Part shown: one piece after another, positions 1-10,770 of the stretch | Layout of the letters: every line of letters begins with the position of its first letter | How positions within the stretch are numbered: the stretch's first letter is position 1 | Notes under the pieces: generated by a model | What the model saw: only the letters and a program-made list of their open reading frames with translations | Told to the model about the DNA's origin: nothing | Database searches by the model: none | Position numbers and translations under genes: made by a program | Source: Cochliopodium minus | Taxonomy: Eukaryota > Discosea > Himatismenida > Cochliopodiidae | Direction: 5' to 3' | NCBI GenBank assembly: GCA_024220525.1 | Contig: JAMYWO010000171.1 | Location: 25,633-89,632 of the forward strand | DNA length: 64,000 bases

Positions 1-2
1 CC

Positions 3-2459
3 AATCATCCTTTCTCCAAAGAAGTACCGGACAGTAGTTTCAACGATACTGTTTTTCCAAGAGGTCATTTTGCACTTATCTTGCTAACGGAGCTCTCTTT
101 TGAGAAAGAGGCATCTCACTGTTTAAAACAATACATAGCAGTTATCTTACAACAAGTGTTTTTGGGATTCAATTACATCAATCCTACTCTTCATGATCAC
201 TGCAGATTGTTGCTTCTCAATTTGATTCATTCATTAGTAACAAAAGCTTACGAAGAAAATGAATTGAACATTCCTTACGAGATTTATGAAGAGGCGTTGT
301 CTTTGGAAGAATTTCTAAAAGCAAAACAAGGAAACTTTTTGTTCGACAAATTTCCAATCGTGAACGGAAAAGAAACAGTGATTTCAAAGTTTGTTCTCAA
401 GGTTTTAAGATTGTTGTCTTCACTGCCTTACTTTCAGCAAGAAGGATTTCAACTCTCAAAATTGTGGGCACACGAAGCATTGAATTGGGCAATCAACTGT
501 CCCAATGCACAACTACAAGTACCCTCCTTTGAAATTTATAGAGCTCTAAATCCAACTGTAAATAAAGGACATGTGGATGATATTATAGAAGCTCTTCAAC
601 GTTGTTATGAAAAAGTGACATTAGAAAACAACAATGTCATTTTGCAAATTCTCTTCACTTTGAGAAGTATCGTCGACAAAAGTGGAACGAACAAACTTAC
701 TTTGTTCACACAAATATTTTGGGCTGCAGCTGGAATCCTACACACAGAGTATGAAGAACAGTTTTCTCAAGCAACTCAACTTTTGCTCAAAATTCTCGAA
801 ATAGTCAACCTTTCTGACAGTTCCAGCGCTGACATTTTCTTGGCTTCCATTCCTAAAACCAATCCTGTTTTCAGGGGGATCCAACCATTGATTTTGAGAG
901 GACTTTGGTCATCCACCACTGAAAAAGCCTGTTTGAAACTCTTAACCATTTTCCCTCAAATTCCCGAGTTGTGTACCAAGTTGATCGACAGTGGACCTAG
1001 AATTTTGGCAAACATAATGGGTCTTTTGCCTCATTTATCTGTAAATATTAACAACAGCGATACTGGACATCAAGTTTATGTTGCTGCGGAAAGATTGTCG
1101 AATTACTTCAAAAACTTGTCGAAATTAAATCTCAACGAAAACGATAGGTTATTGGGAGTTACTTTCCAAAACTTTTTAAACAAGTTATACGAAGATGAAG
1201 TTTCTTTTTTGAAAGAACTTGTTCCCAAACTTCAAAGATCCTTCTTCCCTACTCACTCTTTGTTTGTTTTGAATTTTATTTTCGAGATGTTGGACAAGGG
1301 ACCTCCAAGATACAACCGCTTTTGTTTGAATTTTCTATGCCAATGTCTCCAATACGTGGATGTCAGTGAACAAAGATTCTCTTCAAAAATATTGCAGTGG
1401 ATTTCCACTTTAGAGATGCACATCCATAGTGATTTGAGTAATCTCGTTTTGACCTCATTGGAACTTTGCATCAAAAAGAAACAAAGCTCCGAAATAAGCA
1501 AGATCAAACTGGAAGATATCAAAGAGGGTTTCAAAATGCCTGTCAGAGTGAGGGAATTCACCAATCAACCCGAAGAAGGAACCAAAGATGTTTACACTTT
1601 TCTTACTGGTATTGCATCAAAATCTCATAATCCTAAAGCTAGTCAGTTAGATTCTGAAATGATCTTCAAAAACTTTAGTAATGTTTTGGATACTGACAAA
1701 AGTTTGTCTTGGGAAGCTTCCACTATTGTCGAGGAAGAGGATGTGTTTGGAGGATTCAATGTGGGCGGGAATCGTTTTGATGATTTTTTCAACGAGTTGG
1801 ATGAGGAAATTATCGACCAACAATCTCCAAAAAACACTTTAAATAATTCTTCTGAAGAAACTTTGAAGAAAATTTTGCCTTTTATTGATCATCAGACAGA
1901 TCACTTGGAAGATTACACTTTGTCTTATGCTTTTGAAGTTCTTGGATCTTCTTTACATACTTACAATTCTGAAATTTCTCAGTTTGTGGAGACTGCAAAA
2001 GAAAACATCAATCATAACTTTGTCAATTACGAACATCAGCTTGACTTTCATTACCTTGATAAGTTTTACAAAGAATTGCACAAAGATTTAGATTATAAAA
2101 CTTTTTTGAAGCTTCTCAGTAACATGAATCATGATCCCAGATTAGTTTTGTTGAATGAAATCAGGCAGATTTTGACCAATCTAAACAATCTTAAGATTTC
2201 TTTCTATAATTCTCATCAAAGATTGAATTCACTATTAACCACTATCAAAAACTTTGAAGACAAAAACCTCAATTCAGAGTTTATTATTCAACTTATTTCG
2301 TTCCACTCTTCTATCCTTTCAATTTTCATTTGCGCTGTATCCTTGAGAAATGTTGTCAATAGGGTTAGCACTTCTAATGTTTATGACACAAAGGAGATTT
2401 GCTCTGTTATTGAACAACAACAAAAAACAAACAAATTACTATTTTCTTTAAAAAATTAA
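3..2459 (+). CDS. Furry/MOR2-PAG1/Tao3 cell-morphogenesis scaffold, C-terminal part (5' truncated by window)
   Basis: The frame is open from the first bases of the window to the TAA at 2457-2459 with no intron, so this is the last coding exon of a longer gene. The visible ~818 residues are helical-repeat protein. The blocks IFWAAAGILHTEYEEQFSQA and FRGIQPLILRGL followed by IMGLLPHLS correspond to the conserved C-terminal region of plant MOR2/PAG1 and animal Furry. Family knowledge: Furry proteins are very large HEAT-type scaffolds that bind NDR/LATS-type kinases with Mob and control cell polarity and morphogenesis at the cortex. The last ~250 residues (from about residue 570) are low in similarity to what I remember and acidic. 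The gene is convergent with the zinc-ribbon gene; only 156 bp separate the two stop codons. Seen: sequence and frame. Inferred: function by family. Confidence 0.85.
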   Translation, partial: NHPFSKEVPDSSFNDTVFPRGHFALILLTELSFEKEASHCLKQYIAVILQQVFLGFNYINPTLHDHCRLLLLNLIHSLVTKAYEENELNIPYEIYEEALSLEEFLKAKQGNFLFDKFPIVNGKETVISKFVLKVLRLLSSLPYFQQEGFQLSKLWAHEALNWAINCPNAQLQVPSFEIYRALNPTVNKGHVDDIIEALQRCYEKVTLENNNVILQILFTLRSIVDKSGTNKLTLFTQIFWAAAGILHTEYEEQFSQATQLLLKILEIVNLSDSSSADIFLASIPKTNPVFRGIQPLILRGLWSSTTEKACLKLLTIFPQIPELCTKLIDSGPRILANIMGLLPHLSVNINNSDTGHQVYVAAERLSNYFKNLSKLNLNENDRLLGVTFQNFLNKLYEDEVSFLKELVPKLQRSFFPTHSLFVLNFIFEMLDKGPPRYNRFCLNFLCQCLQYVDVSEQRFSSKILQWISTLEMHIHSDLSNLVLTSLELCIKKKQSSEISKIKLEDIKEGFKMPVRVREFTNQPEEGTKDVYTFLTGIASKSHNPKASQLDSEMIFKNFSNVLDTDKSLSWEASTIVEEEDVFGGFNVGGNRFDDFFNELDEEIIDQQSPKNTLNNSSEETLKKILPFIDHQTDHLEDYTLSYAFEVLGSSLHTYNSEISQFVETAKENINHNFVNYEHQLDFHYLDKFYKELHKDLDYKTFLKLLSNMNHDPRLVLLNEIRQILTNLNNLKISFYNSHQRLNSLLTTIKNFEDKNLNSEFIIQLISFHSSILSIFICAVSLRNVVNRVSTSNVYDTKEICSVIEQQQKTNKLLFSLKN

Positions 2460-2615
2460 ATTATTTTAAAATAAAAAATATATAAAAAAAAAAAAAAATT
2501 TTGAAAGATATGATAATTTACAAGAATAAATTATTTTTTATTTTTCTTTTTTTTTTCTTTTAAAGTCAATTATAGTTCCCCTTTAGTTTTATTTTATAGC
2601 TTATTTTATCGATTT

Positions 2616-5612
2616 TCATTTTGTTTGAAAAAGAACTGGAATTCCACCTCCTTCTATAAAATCTAACAATTGATTTACTTCACTGATATCTTGATCAAGA
2701 TCCTCTTGACCTGTGCTAAAGAAAGCATTAGAGTTTCCATCATCTGCGCCCAAAATATCACAAACCATCAACAATTCTGCTATTGCGTCCATACCTTCAA
2801 CTGGTTTAAAAGGATCAATCGGATCTACACTTGGACCAGAAGTTGGTTCCTTTAAAAATATATATATATTACAAAAAAAAAAAATTTTAATTCTAAAAAG
2901 TTTTTTTACCATAGAAGGCATATCTCCACCAGGAGAAACCATATCTTCGGTAGGAGGAATTATTCCTTCACCAGGCATTTGAAAAGGGAGATCTTCTTTT
3001 CCGTCAACAGGCTGAGAAGAAGGTTCTTCAGAAGAGAAAGATTGAGAGAAAGGGAGACTACTGTTGTTTCCCGAATTGTTTGCATTGCTCTCGTTTCCTT
3101 CTACACTGGGAGAAGAAGTATCATTTGAAGGACTCGAAGGAGTATCATGGGAAGGAGTAGGTTGGGTTGGGGGTGGTTGTTGAGGTTTAGCAGGTTGTTT
3201 TCTGGCGTATTTTTTCTTACAAGGGACGCACTGATATGCTTTCTCATCAAAAATGATCACTGTTTTCTTACATTTAGGACATGGTGGCATCTTTTCTGTG
3301 GTTGTGGTGGTGGGAGTGTCATTAGTTGGAGTAGACTGTGAAGTAGTAGGGGTAGGGGAGACGGAAGTACGATTAGGATCGACCATGACTTGAGTTTGTC
3401 TGGAACCACAGGACGCACAAAAAGTTGCTGCATTTTTGAGAGCACGGTTACACTTGATACAAGTGTTCTTCCCATCTCCCCCTTGAATGGGGACAGAAGG
3501 AGTAGGGGTAGGTTGTGTAGTAGGGGGTGGTTGTTGAGGTTTAGCAGGTTGTTTTCTGGCGTATTTTTTCTTACAAGGGACGCACTGATATGCTGTTTCA
3601 CTGAAAATACTCACTGTCTTCTTACATTTAGGACATGGTGGCATAACTTCTGTGGTTGGTGTAGAACTTCCATTGGTAGTGGAGGTGGTAGATGGTTTGG
3701 ACGGCTCTGTTTTTTGAGAGGTGGGAGTGGGAGAAGGTTGTTGAGTTAGTGTAGGTTGAGAAGTGGCAGGTTGTTTTCTGGCGTATTTTTTCTTACAAGG
3801 GACGCATTGGTATGCCTTCTCATCAAAAATGGAGACTATTTGTTTGCACTTTGGGCAAGGTGGCATTTTTTCAGTAGTATTTGTGGTGGTAGGTGTTGAC
3901 TTTGGAGTTTGTACTACTGTCGAAACTCTTCCTTCAGAATCTACTTTAGAACCACAAGACGGACAAAAAGTAGCATTCAATTTTAAAGAATAACTACACT
4001 TTCCACATTGTTTTCTTTCACCTGTATCATTTATTGATGAATTTCTAGAAACAGAGGAGTTTGTTCTTGTTGTTCTTGAAGTGGGTGTAGTCGTAGAAGA
4101 TGAAGTGGAGGGGTTTGTTTGGGAGGGAGGTGTACTTGTTGGTTGGGAGGAAGGGGTGGAAGTAGTGGCAGGTTGTTTTCTCGCATATTTTTTATTACAA
4201 GGAACACATTTGTATGCTTTTTCATCAAAAATGATCACTACTTTCTTACAACTTGGACAATTTGGCAATTTCTCACCTGTCGAAGGAGTTGTAGATGTAC
4301 TTGTACTCGTGGGTGAAGAAGCAGGAGTGTTGGTAGTTCCTCTAGTTCTAGAGATAGAAGAAGTTCTTGTTCTTTCTGTTGAATTGGATGTGGAAGTATT
4401 AGAAGAAGTTGTAGGTATTGTTTTCGTTAAAGTTGATTGTGTCTCTGTTCTTGTTGGAGTGGAAGTATTTGTTGGTTGAGAGGAAGGGCCGGAAGTAGTT
4501 GCAGGTTGTTTTCTTGCATATTTTTTATTACAAGGAACACATTTGTATGCTTTTTCATCAAAAATGATCACTACTTTCTTACAACTTGGACATGGTGGCA
4601 ACTTTTCGCCTGTTGACGGAGTTGTACTAGAAGACGAATTTGAATTTGTTTGAGAAGAGGTAGATGGAGTATTTGTTGCTACAACTTTTCCTTCAGAATC
4701 TACTTTAGAACCACAAGACGGACAAAAAGTAGCATTCAATTTTAAAGAATAACTACACTTTCCACATTGCTTTTTATCACCTGTATCATTTGATGTTGTA
4801 GTCCTAGAAACAGAGGAGTTTGTTCTTGTTGTTCTTGAAGTGGGTGTAGTCGTAGAAGATGAAGTGGAGGGGTTTGTTTGGGAGGGAGGTGTACTTGTTG
4901 GTTGAGAGGGAGGGGTGGAAGTAGTGGCAGGTTGTTTTCTCGCATATTTTTTATTACAAGGAACACATTTGTAAGCTTTTTCATCAAAAATGATCACTAC
5001 TTTCTTACAACTTGGGCATGGTGGGAGTTTTTCATTGATTGATGGTGTTATATTAGATGAATTTATATTCGATTGTGGATTTGATGAGATAGTTGTAGTT
5101 CTTGATGTGTTTGAGGGATTGGTTGATGTATTATTGGAAACAGAAGGGGATCTCGAGGATCTTGATACTGTTGTTGTTCTTTTTTCTGTGGAAGATGTGG
5201 AAGATGGAGGTGTACTTGTTGGTTGAGATGGAGATGATGAAGAAGGTTGTTTTCTTGCATATTTTTTATTACAAGGAACACATTGATATGCTTTTTCATC
5301 AAATATGGAGACTATTTTCTTACAACTTGGGCATGGTGGGAGTTTTTCATTGCTTGATGGTGTTGTATTTGATGTATTTGATGATTGTGGAGGTTCATTT
5401 TGTTTGGTTCCACATCCCGTACAAAAATTTATGTTTCCCTTCAATGGAAGTTTACATTTGATACAATTTTTTGATTCAGTACCACCACTAGTTGTGGATG
5501 GAGTGGTTGAACCTGTTACCTTTCTCGCAAATTCTTTTCCACATTTTTTACATTTCCAAGAATTTGTTTCTGGTGTTAATGGTATTGATTTACAATTTGG
5601 GCAATTTGGCAT
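2616..5612 (-). CDS. Zinc-ribbon concatemer protein (twelve CxxC...CxxC modules in Ser/Thr/Pro linkers)
   Basis: Two exons, complement(2616..2849, 2910..5612), ~978 residues. The 60-nt intron (2850-2909, GTAAAA...AAAG) has no stop and is a multiple of three, so it would silently add 20 residues if missed. The protein carries two zinc-ribbon types. Type A (eight copies, the first divergent) reads PPCPxCKKxVxIFDEKAYxC then VPCxKKYARKQP; type B (four copies) reads KxCxKCxxxLKxNATFCxSC. Their order is A-B, then A-A-B three times, then A. Linkers are almost pure Ser/Thr/Pro/Gln. After residue ~880 follows an acidic tail without zinc motifs. Four-cysteine ribbons usually bind zinc and then nucleic acid or protein, but no known family has this architecture to my knowledge, so no function is assigned. 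ATG at 5612 precedes the first module (MPNCPNC) directly. Confidence 0.8.
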   Translation of the reverse strand: MPNCPNCKSIPLTPETNSWKCKKCGKEFARKVTGSTTPSTTSGGTESKNCIKCKLPLKGNINFCTGCGTKQNEPPQSSNTSNTTPSSNEKLPPCPSCKKIVSIFDEKAYQCVPCNKKYARKQPSSSSPSQPTSTPPSSTSSTEKRTTTVSRSSRSPSVSNNTSTNPSNTSRTTTISSNPQSNINSSNITPSINEKLPPCPSCKKVVIIFDEKAYKCVPCNKKYARKQPATTSTPPSQPTSTPPSQTNPSTSSSTTTPTSRTTRTNSSVSRTTTSNDTGDKKQCGKCSYSLKLNATFCPSCGSKVDSEGKVVATNTPSTSSQTNSNSSSSTTPSTGEKLPPCPSCKKVVIIFDEKAYKCVPCNKKYARKQPATTSGPSSQPTNTSTPTRTETQSTLTKTIPTTSSNTSTSNSTERTRTSSISRTRGTTNTPASSPTSTSTSTTPSTGEKLPNCPSCKKVVIIFDEKAYKCVPCNKKYARKQPATTSTPSSQPTSTPPSQTNPSTSSSTTTPTSRTTRTNSSVSRNSSINDTGERKQCGKCSYSLKLNATFCPSCGSKVDSEGRVSTVVQTPKSTPTTTNTTEKMPPCPKCKQIVSIFDEKAYQCVPCKKKYARKQPATSQPTLTQQPSPTPTSQKTEPSKPSTTSTTNGSSTPTTEVMPPCPKCKKTVSIFSETAYQCVPCKKKYARKQPAKPQQPPPTTQPTPTPSVPIQGGDGKNTCIKCNRALKNAATFCASCGSRQTQVMVDPNRTSVSPTPTTSQSTPTNDTPTTTTTEKMPPCPKCKKTVIIFDEKAYQCVPCKKKYARKQPAKPQQPPPTQPTPSHDTPSSPSNDTSSPSVEGNESNANNSGNNSSLPFSQSFSSEEPSSQPVDGKEDLPFQMPGEGIIPPTEDMVSPGGDMPSMVKKLFRIKIFFFCNIYIFLKEPTSGPSVDPIDPFKPVEGMDAIAELLMVCDILGADDGNSNAFFSTGQEDLDQDISEVNQLLDFIEGGGIPVLFQTK
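3931..5034. repeat. 759-nt-offset internal duplication in the zinc-ribbon gene
   Basis: The block starting ccttcagaatctactttag occurs at 3931 and again at 4690, and the block gtagtggcaggttgttttct occurs at 4162 and again at 4921; both pairs are offset by exactly 759 nt. About 345 bp of each copy (3931-4275 and 4690-5034) are nearly identical, including the Ser/Thr/Pro linker, which has no obvious reason to be conserved. This shows a recent in-frame segmental duplication of an A-A-B zinc-ribbon unit. Confidence 0.85.
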
Positions 5613-5931
5613 TAATATATTCTTCTATTTAAAAAGATATTTTTTATAAATATTATATTTTTTTATTGTGTATATATTTTTATTTCAAAGTTTGATAGAT
5701 GATATTGTCAAAATTCTTTCAATTCTTCAACTATTTTATTTATATCTTCGCTAAAAATACACTCAATTTGGTATGATTCTCTTTAATGAGATTTTTTTTT
5801 TTTTATTTTTTTATATTAATTTGATTACAAAAAAAGAATACGATACGATGTGTAGGATCTAAAGAAGGAATTTTGAAAATTTAGATTGAAATAATCTAAA
5901 ATTTAGTTGTAATAAGGCATATTTTTTTATG
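5613..5931. other. Intergenic, no gene seen (319 bp)
   Basis: Between the zinc-ribbon gene start and the acetyltransferase stop (both minus strand). Very AT-rich with T tracts at 5800-5815. It must hold the zinc-ribbon promoter and the 3' end of the upstream gene. I see no RNA gene or ORF of note. Confidence 0.5.
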
Positions 5932-6482
5932 TCAGTTATATATTTTAGAGTAAATCTTGCTTGATTCGAAATATAGATTTGTGAATATGAATCCTATTCT
6001 CTCATAAAGTTTTATGGCAATAGGATTGTCTGAAAAAAGATTGATTTTGAGATTTCTATTTAATCCAATCATTTGCAAATGATGATTCAACTTGTTTATA
6101 AGAAATGAGCCATATCCTTTTCCTCTATGATCTAATTATAAAAAGAAATGTATGAAGTGATAAAAATATGATTATGGTAATAAACCTCTATTGATATTCA
6201 CCCCACCTATCCATAAACCTTTTATTTCCATATTTCTACCTACATCTCTATCATCTTCTAATATACAAGCTATTCCCAATGGTTCTTTTCTATTTTTATC
6301 ACTTAAAATCAGAACTGAGCAATCTTTGTTCTTTGATTTCAGATTATTCAGGATGAATTCTTTATATTCAGACCCTCTTCATCATCTATCATATCTTTCA
6401 TTGATGAAATCCAATCAAATATTCTATTTCTCAAATTCTCCTCAGCATCTTTAAAGTTTAGAAAATCCAATTCATTATCCAT
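5932..6482 (-). CDS. GNAT-family N-acetyltransferase, with one apparent frameshift
   Basis: Exons complement(5932..6131, 6186..6482). The acetyl-CoA binding motif A is clear: NRDHRGKGYGSFLINKL, with the RGKGYG P-loop split by the 54-nt intron, followed by the motif-B segment SDNPIAIKLYERIGF typical of GNAT enzymes. The natural start at 6482 (MDNELDFLNF) is in a different frame from the body of the protein; the switch falls at the GGG run (CCC at 6373-6375 on the plus strand). One missing base there would give a 165-residue enzyme, the normal size for the family. So this is either a recent pseudogene or a homopolymer error. Substrate unknown. It shares a 215-bp divergent intergenic region with the next gene. 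Confidence 0.7.
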
Positions 6483-6697
6483 CCTATCAATCTATTGAAT
6501 CTGTCTTTATATGTTGAAGTATACAATTCCCTTTTCTTTTTTAATATTTCAAAGAAATCAAATTCTCCGAAATAAAGAAAATTATCAACATTCAAAAGAA
6601 ACTCGATCCATAACAACAAGTTGTGAAGTATTTGAAAAGATAGAAATAAAACAATCTTAATTTGAGTTTAACTAGTTAAAAATAAATAAAAAAAAAA
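6483..6697. promoter_or_regulatory. Divergent promoter region, acetyltransferase / 6698 gene
   Basis: The 215 bp between two head-to-head start codons must carry both promoters. Composition is AT-rich and ends in an A tract directly before the plus-strand ATG. No specific element is recognised. Confidence 0.35.
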
Positions 6698-7552
6698 ATG
6701 TTGGAAATAAAAAGTGAAGAAAGAAATGAGGATTTACTCAGTCAAAAAGAAAAGGAACATTTGAGTTGGATTAAAAAGAATATAGAATCAGATAATGAAA
6801 ATTTACAAACAGTCGCCTTAGAAATTTTGACCAGGAATTATATCACTCAAGGTAATACAAATAAACAAATTCTTATAGTATATCAATCTAAATATCTATC
6901 AAAATAGCAAAATATCATCCAGAAATATATAGCTTGAATATTGTGGAATCATGTAAGAATTTTTTTAAAGTATAAAAATATAAAGAGGATATTTATATAT
7001 TTACCCTTTAATTAGTATTGAATTTGATGGATGTATCCAAAAAGGAAGAAATCCTTGATAAAATTGCATTGAGCATTTCAACCATAATAATCAATAATAA
7101 ACTTAAAATACAATCATTTCTGAAAAAGTATTTGGAAAGATTTTGGAAGATATTGCCAAAATATAGAGATAATGTTTCAATGGTAAAAAAAAAAAATTTA
7201 ATCATTTTTTCAAAAATAAAAAATTAAAAAAATAAAAAATAAGGTGACATCTTTTTTGCTTGCTATCGGAATTTACACTTTCGAAGATAATGAGAAATAT
7301 TTTGAATACTTGAAAAATTTTGGCATAGTGGAAAAAATAAATTTAATAGTAAAATACACAGAAGAGACTATGAATTTGTTGCCCAGTTGTCAAACAAATA
7401 TTGAGTATGCTCTAAAGGCATTGTCTAATTTGATTCATTCCCAACACATCATCTTCCCAAAAGAAAATTATGATTCTATTTATCAGTTGGCAAAAAAGTA
7501 TCCTCATTATGGAATATCTCAAAAGATTTTGAAGAAATACCAAAAAAAATAA
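6698..7552 (+). CDS. Unrecognised helical protein, 224 residues
   Basis: Exons 6698..6851, 6908..6952, 7016..7182 and 7244..7552; all joins agree in phase and sum to 675 nt. The second exon is only 45 nt. The product is rich in Lys, Glu, Ile and Leu and is predicted by eye to be all-helical, with short repeated Leu/Ile patterns like ARM/HEAT folds (for example residues 30-75 and the region ALKALSNLIHSQ). There is no signal peptide, membrane segment or catalytic motif. I do not recognise the family. It is convergent with ERCC4: stops are 50 bp apart. The start ATG follows an A-rich leader, as in neighbouring genes. Confidence 0.65.
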
Positions 7553-7602
7553 AAAAAATAAAAAATAAAAATTATTTAATTTTTTAAAAAAAATTTTCCT
7601 AT

Positions 7603-10600
7603 TTATATTTTTTGTTGATACTTTGTGTTTGCACAGAAAAATTTGTACAACAATTCTCCATTTTTTTTACCAAGCATGTCTATCATTTCGTATTTGCTCA
7701 TATTACATAATTCATGAAGATTATCAACTTTGTCCATTACAATATGCATGTTGGTTTGATTAATACCAGGAAGTTTTTCCAAAAAGTGTCTAGGAGTCAA
7801 ATTAAAGTTGTCTTCATCGACATCAACACCCATATTTGAGATTTTTTCGAGGTCGGGCTGTTCGTTGTTTTGTTTTAGGTGTTCGAAAAACTCAAAGGTG
7901 GTTAACTGATTTCTTGACCAAAATAATCTTAATTTAGGGAAATGGAGGGAGAGTAAAACCAATTTCGAAGGAATTTGAAAGGGAGTGATGAACTCTCTTA
8001 TATCAGATTGCTTTTGTAAACAAAAACTCGACTTTCCTTCAAACTCTATCAAAAGGACAGGGTGTTCATAATGAGTGCACATGTTTGTGGCTTGCTTGAA
8101 AAGTCTTCCATCGTTGAAAGAAGAAATCAAATCACTGACACTTTTTCTTTCAACACATATCTGAGGTGAAAGAATGTAATCTCCCACTTCGATCACAGAA
8201 GCTGCTAATTTATAATCTTTGGAGAATAAGAAAGCAGGGAGTCTAGAGTTAAATTCTCTGCTATCCACAACGATTTCCCCCTTATTTTTATTCAGCATCT
8301 TTTTTTCTAAACCTCCCAATCTAGATGATTCTTGAACTTTGTCTTCGTCATCTTCTTCATCTACCACCAAGTTATCTTTTCCATCTCGGGTGCTTTCTGT
8401 GACCATATTCTATTAAGGAAAATTTATATTAATGAATAAAAGAAAAAATGGGTTTTTTCTTTAAAAAAAAAAAAAGATTACTGCTTTTATCTTTATTAGT
8501 TCATCAAATGAATTTCTTTCATTGATCATTTTTGTTTCCAGAATGTTTTCTTCAATAGAATTTTTGTAGTAAACAAAATAGATACCAAGGTTTTTGATTT
8601 TCTTCTCATACTTCCAAAGCTCAATTTCTCTGACAAATGGAAGGTTGGTGTGATACATTATAATGTAATTTGGTTCAAATTCTTCAAGGATTTGTTTTTC
8701 TCTTCCCTTTTCAAAAGGTTTAACGAAAATGTAAGGACCTTCCAAAACTTCAAAATCCTCAAAGAAAGATTTCCCTTTCTTTTTTGGGATATCTTTGGGT
8801 TTTTCTTTTTCTGAGATTTTTTCGTTTAGAAAAAAACTCTTTTGGACGTCTTGAGAACTTATCTGAGTTAATTGTTCATCATCTTCCTTTTCCACTATTT
8901 CAAACTGGCTGTTAGAGTTGTCATCTTCCAAATCCATATCAATATCTAATTTATCATTAATGGTATTATTGGAATTATTAGTGTTGTTAGTAATGTCGGA
9001 ACCCTTTTCTTTTGTCTCTGAATCATTTGAAAGATCTATTTTGATTGAAGGAGTGATGTCTTGTTTTGTTTTTTTCATAAAGTAGGTTCCAATCGAGAAA
9101 GGATTTTTTTGGTTCTTTGAAGACTTGCTCTTTTTGTTGTTACTTTTATTATTTATATTGTTGGTGTTAATTGCCTTATTGTTGTTACCAAAAGAATTTC
9201 TTTTAGGTTTTGCATCATTGAGGAGATCTTCATTGGTTCTCTTTTTGTTCATTTGTCTGATCTTTTCTCTTTTATAAATTCAATAAAATAAATCAAAATA
9301 GAGTAAAATTGTTGAATAAAATATTACCTTTCCAAGTACTGCTTCCACTTTTTTTCTAACAAAGCTTTCCCACCAATTTCGAGGTATTCCTTCAAATCTT
9401 TACAAGTTTTCGCATCTTTCGCCATTATTAGAATATTCCCACAGCTCCTCCCTTTTGTCTCTGATTTAATTTCGGCCAATATTTGTGCAAGGGAATTCCA
9501 TTTAGGGTTTTCTTCAAAAGAAGGAATGACATCAGAGCTGCAAGAGAGAGATTCATCTTGTTTGCTTTCTTTCTTCATTTTTTCAATCTTTTCTTTGTCT
9601 TTTTCAGAAGCGAAACTAATTCTATTCTTGGAAGTAACAAAAAGGGTGTTGGCTTCTGGCAAAAACATCCAAGCGCTAAAACTACCCACTCTGTATCTCA
9701 CTGATTCTATATATTCGTTGTAGGATATGCAGTCTAATTGAAGTAAATCAACACCCATTATTCTAAGTTCGTTCAAGTCTGTCAACAATTGCCTGTTTTT
9801 TTGTGAAATTTTGTGCCAAATGGGCTCTAACCTCCTTTTCAAGATTTTGTGGTAACTTTTAAGCAGGACATTTTCTTGGTTAAAATCTTGTAGTTCTATC
9901 TATTTAAAAAAAAGTTAACAACTTTGTAATTTAAAGAGTTTTTTTTTACAGAGTTGGAAGAAGCGATTTCTTTGATACAAATTACTATTATCTTTTTAAT
10001 ACAGTTTTGTATTGTTTCCATTTTAGGAGTCATAGAACAACCAACCTCTAATATTTGGGGAGTATTTTTATCCAAATCGGTGATAACCAAAGAGTGAAAC
10101 CGAGGTACAATCTTCAATTTGGATAGACACATCCACTTCATTATTCTTTCTGTTTTCCCAAATTCTGAGGTTAGTCCTTGTGGATTATCTGAGAATGCTT
10201 TGATGAATCCTTCTTTATTTAATTTTCTGTACTGTGATATTGTGAACCATGTATTATCATATTCTTGAATCCAATCTGCTGAACATACAATCATTCCACC
10301 AATCTAATTATAATTGATTATAAGAGTATTTAAATTAATATATCAAAGAATATATGAATTTTTTTTTAACCAAATGTGCAGGTATTTTTGATGTTAATAG
10401 ATCCACAACTAATACTCTTCCACTCAAAAACATTACCCCTCCTTTCAAATATAATTTGAATCTAATTTTTCGCATTATCATAAGATTGAAAAGTAAAATA
10501 TTCCATTTATCAATATATTTACCTTTCATTTGAATTTTCATTTGTTATTATTGTTGGTGGATTTTTATGGCCTGAATTCTTTATTTGATCAACAAAATTT

Positions 10601-10770
10601 TGTTGATCGCTCTTTTTGCAATTCAAAACCAAAATTATCTCTTTTGAATCACAATAGATCCTCAATAAATTTGATAAAATCCTATTTTTCCCCAGTCCAT
10701 TTGCTATCACTGTCAAACTATCTTCATTTATTGTTTCCTCAAGTAATCTCTGAAGATATTTCAAAGACAT
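7603..10770 (-). CDS. ERCC4: DNA repair endonuclease XPF/ERCC4/Rad1
   Basis: Six exons, complement(7603..8409, 8482..9268, 9328..9899, 9950..10303, 10371..10461, 10523..10770), giving 952 residues against 916 in human XPF. The N-terminal degenerate SF2 helicase region is present (GGVMFLSGRVLVVDLLTSKI; GFIKAFSDNPQ; SMTPKMETIQ). The nuclease domain has IVVDSREF near residue 734, GDYILSP near 760 and the catalytic VERKSVSDL near 770. A C-terminal helix-hairpin-helix pair follows (FLEKLPGINQTN). Family role: with ERCC1 it cuts 5' of lesions in nucleotide excision repair and acts in interstrand crosslink repair, in the nucleus. Residues ~500-620 form a Lys/Asn/Ser-rich linker. All key residues are intact, so the enzyme should be active. 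It is head-to-head with the TPT transporter. Confidence 0.95.

Noticed and set aside
3150-5500. Regularly spaced repeats that could look like a CRISPR array
   Set aside because: The repeats are protein-coding zinc-ribbon modules in frame, with Ser/Thr/Pro linkers, in a eukaryotic gene; spacing is irregular and no cas genes exist.
3147-5649. Several long open frames on the plus strand opposite the zinc-ribbon gene (for example 4081-4479 and 5305-5649)
   Set aside because: They mirror the repeated modules and linkers of the minus-strand gene, repeat with it, and show no own motifs or splice structure.
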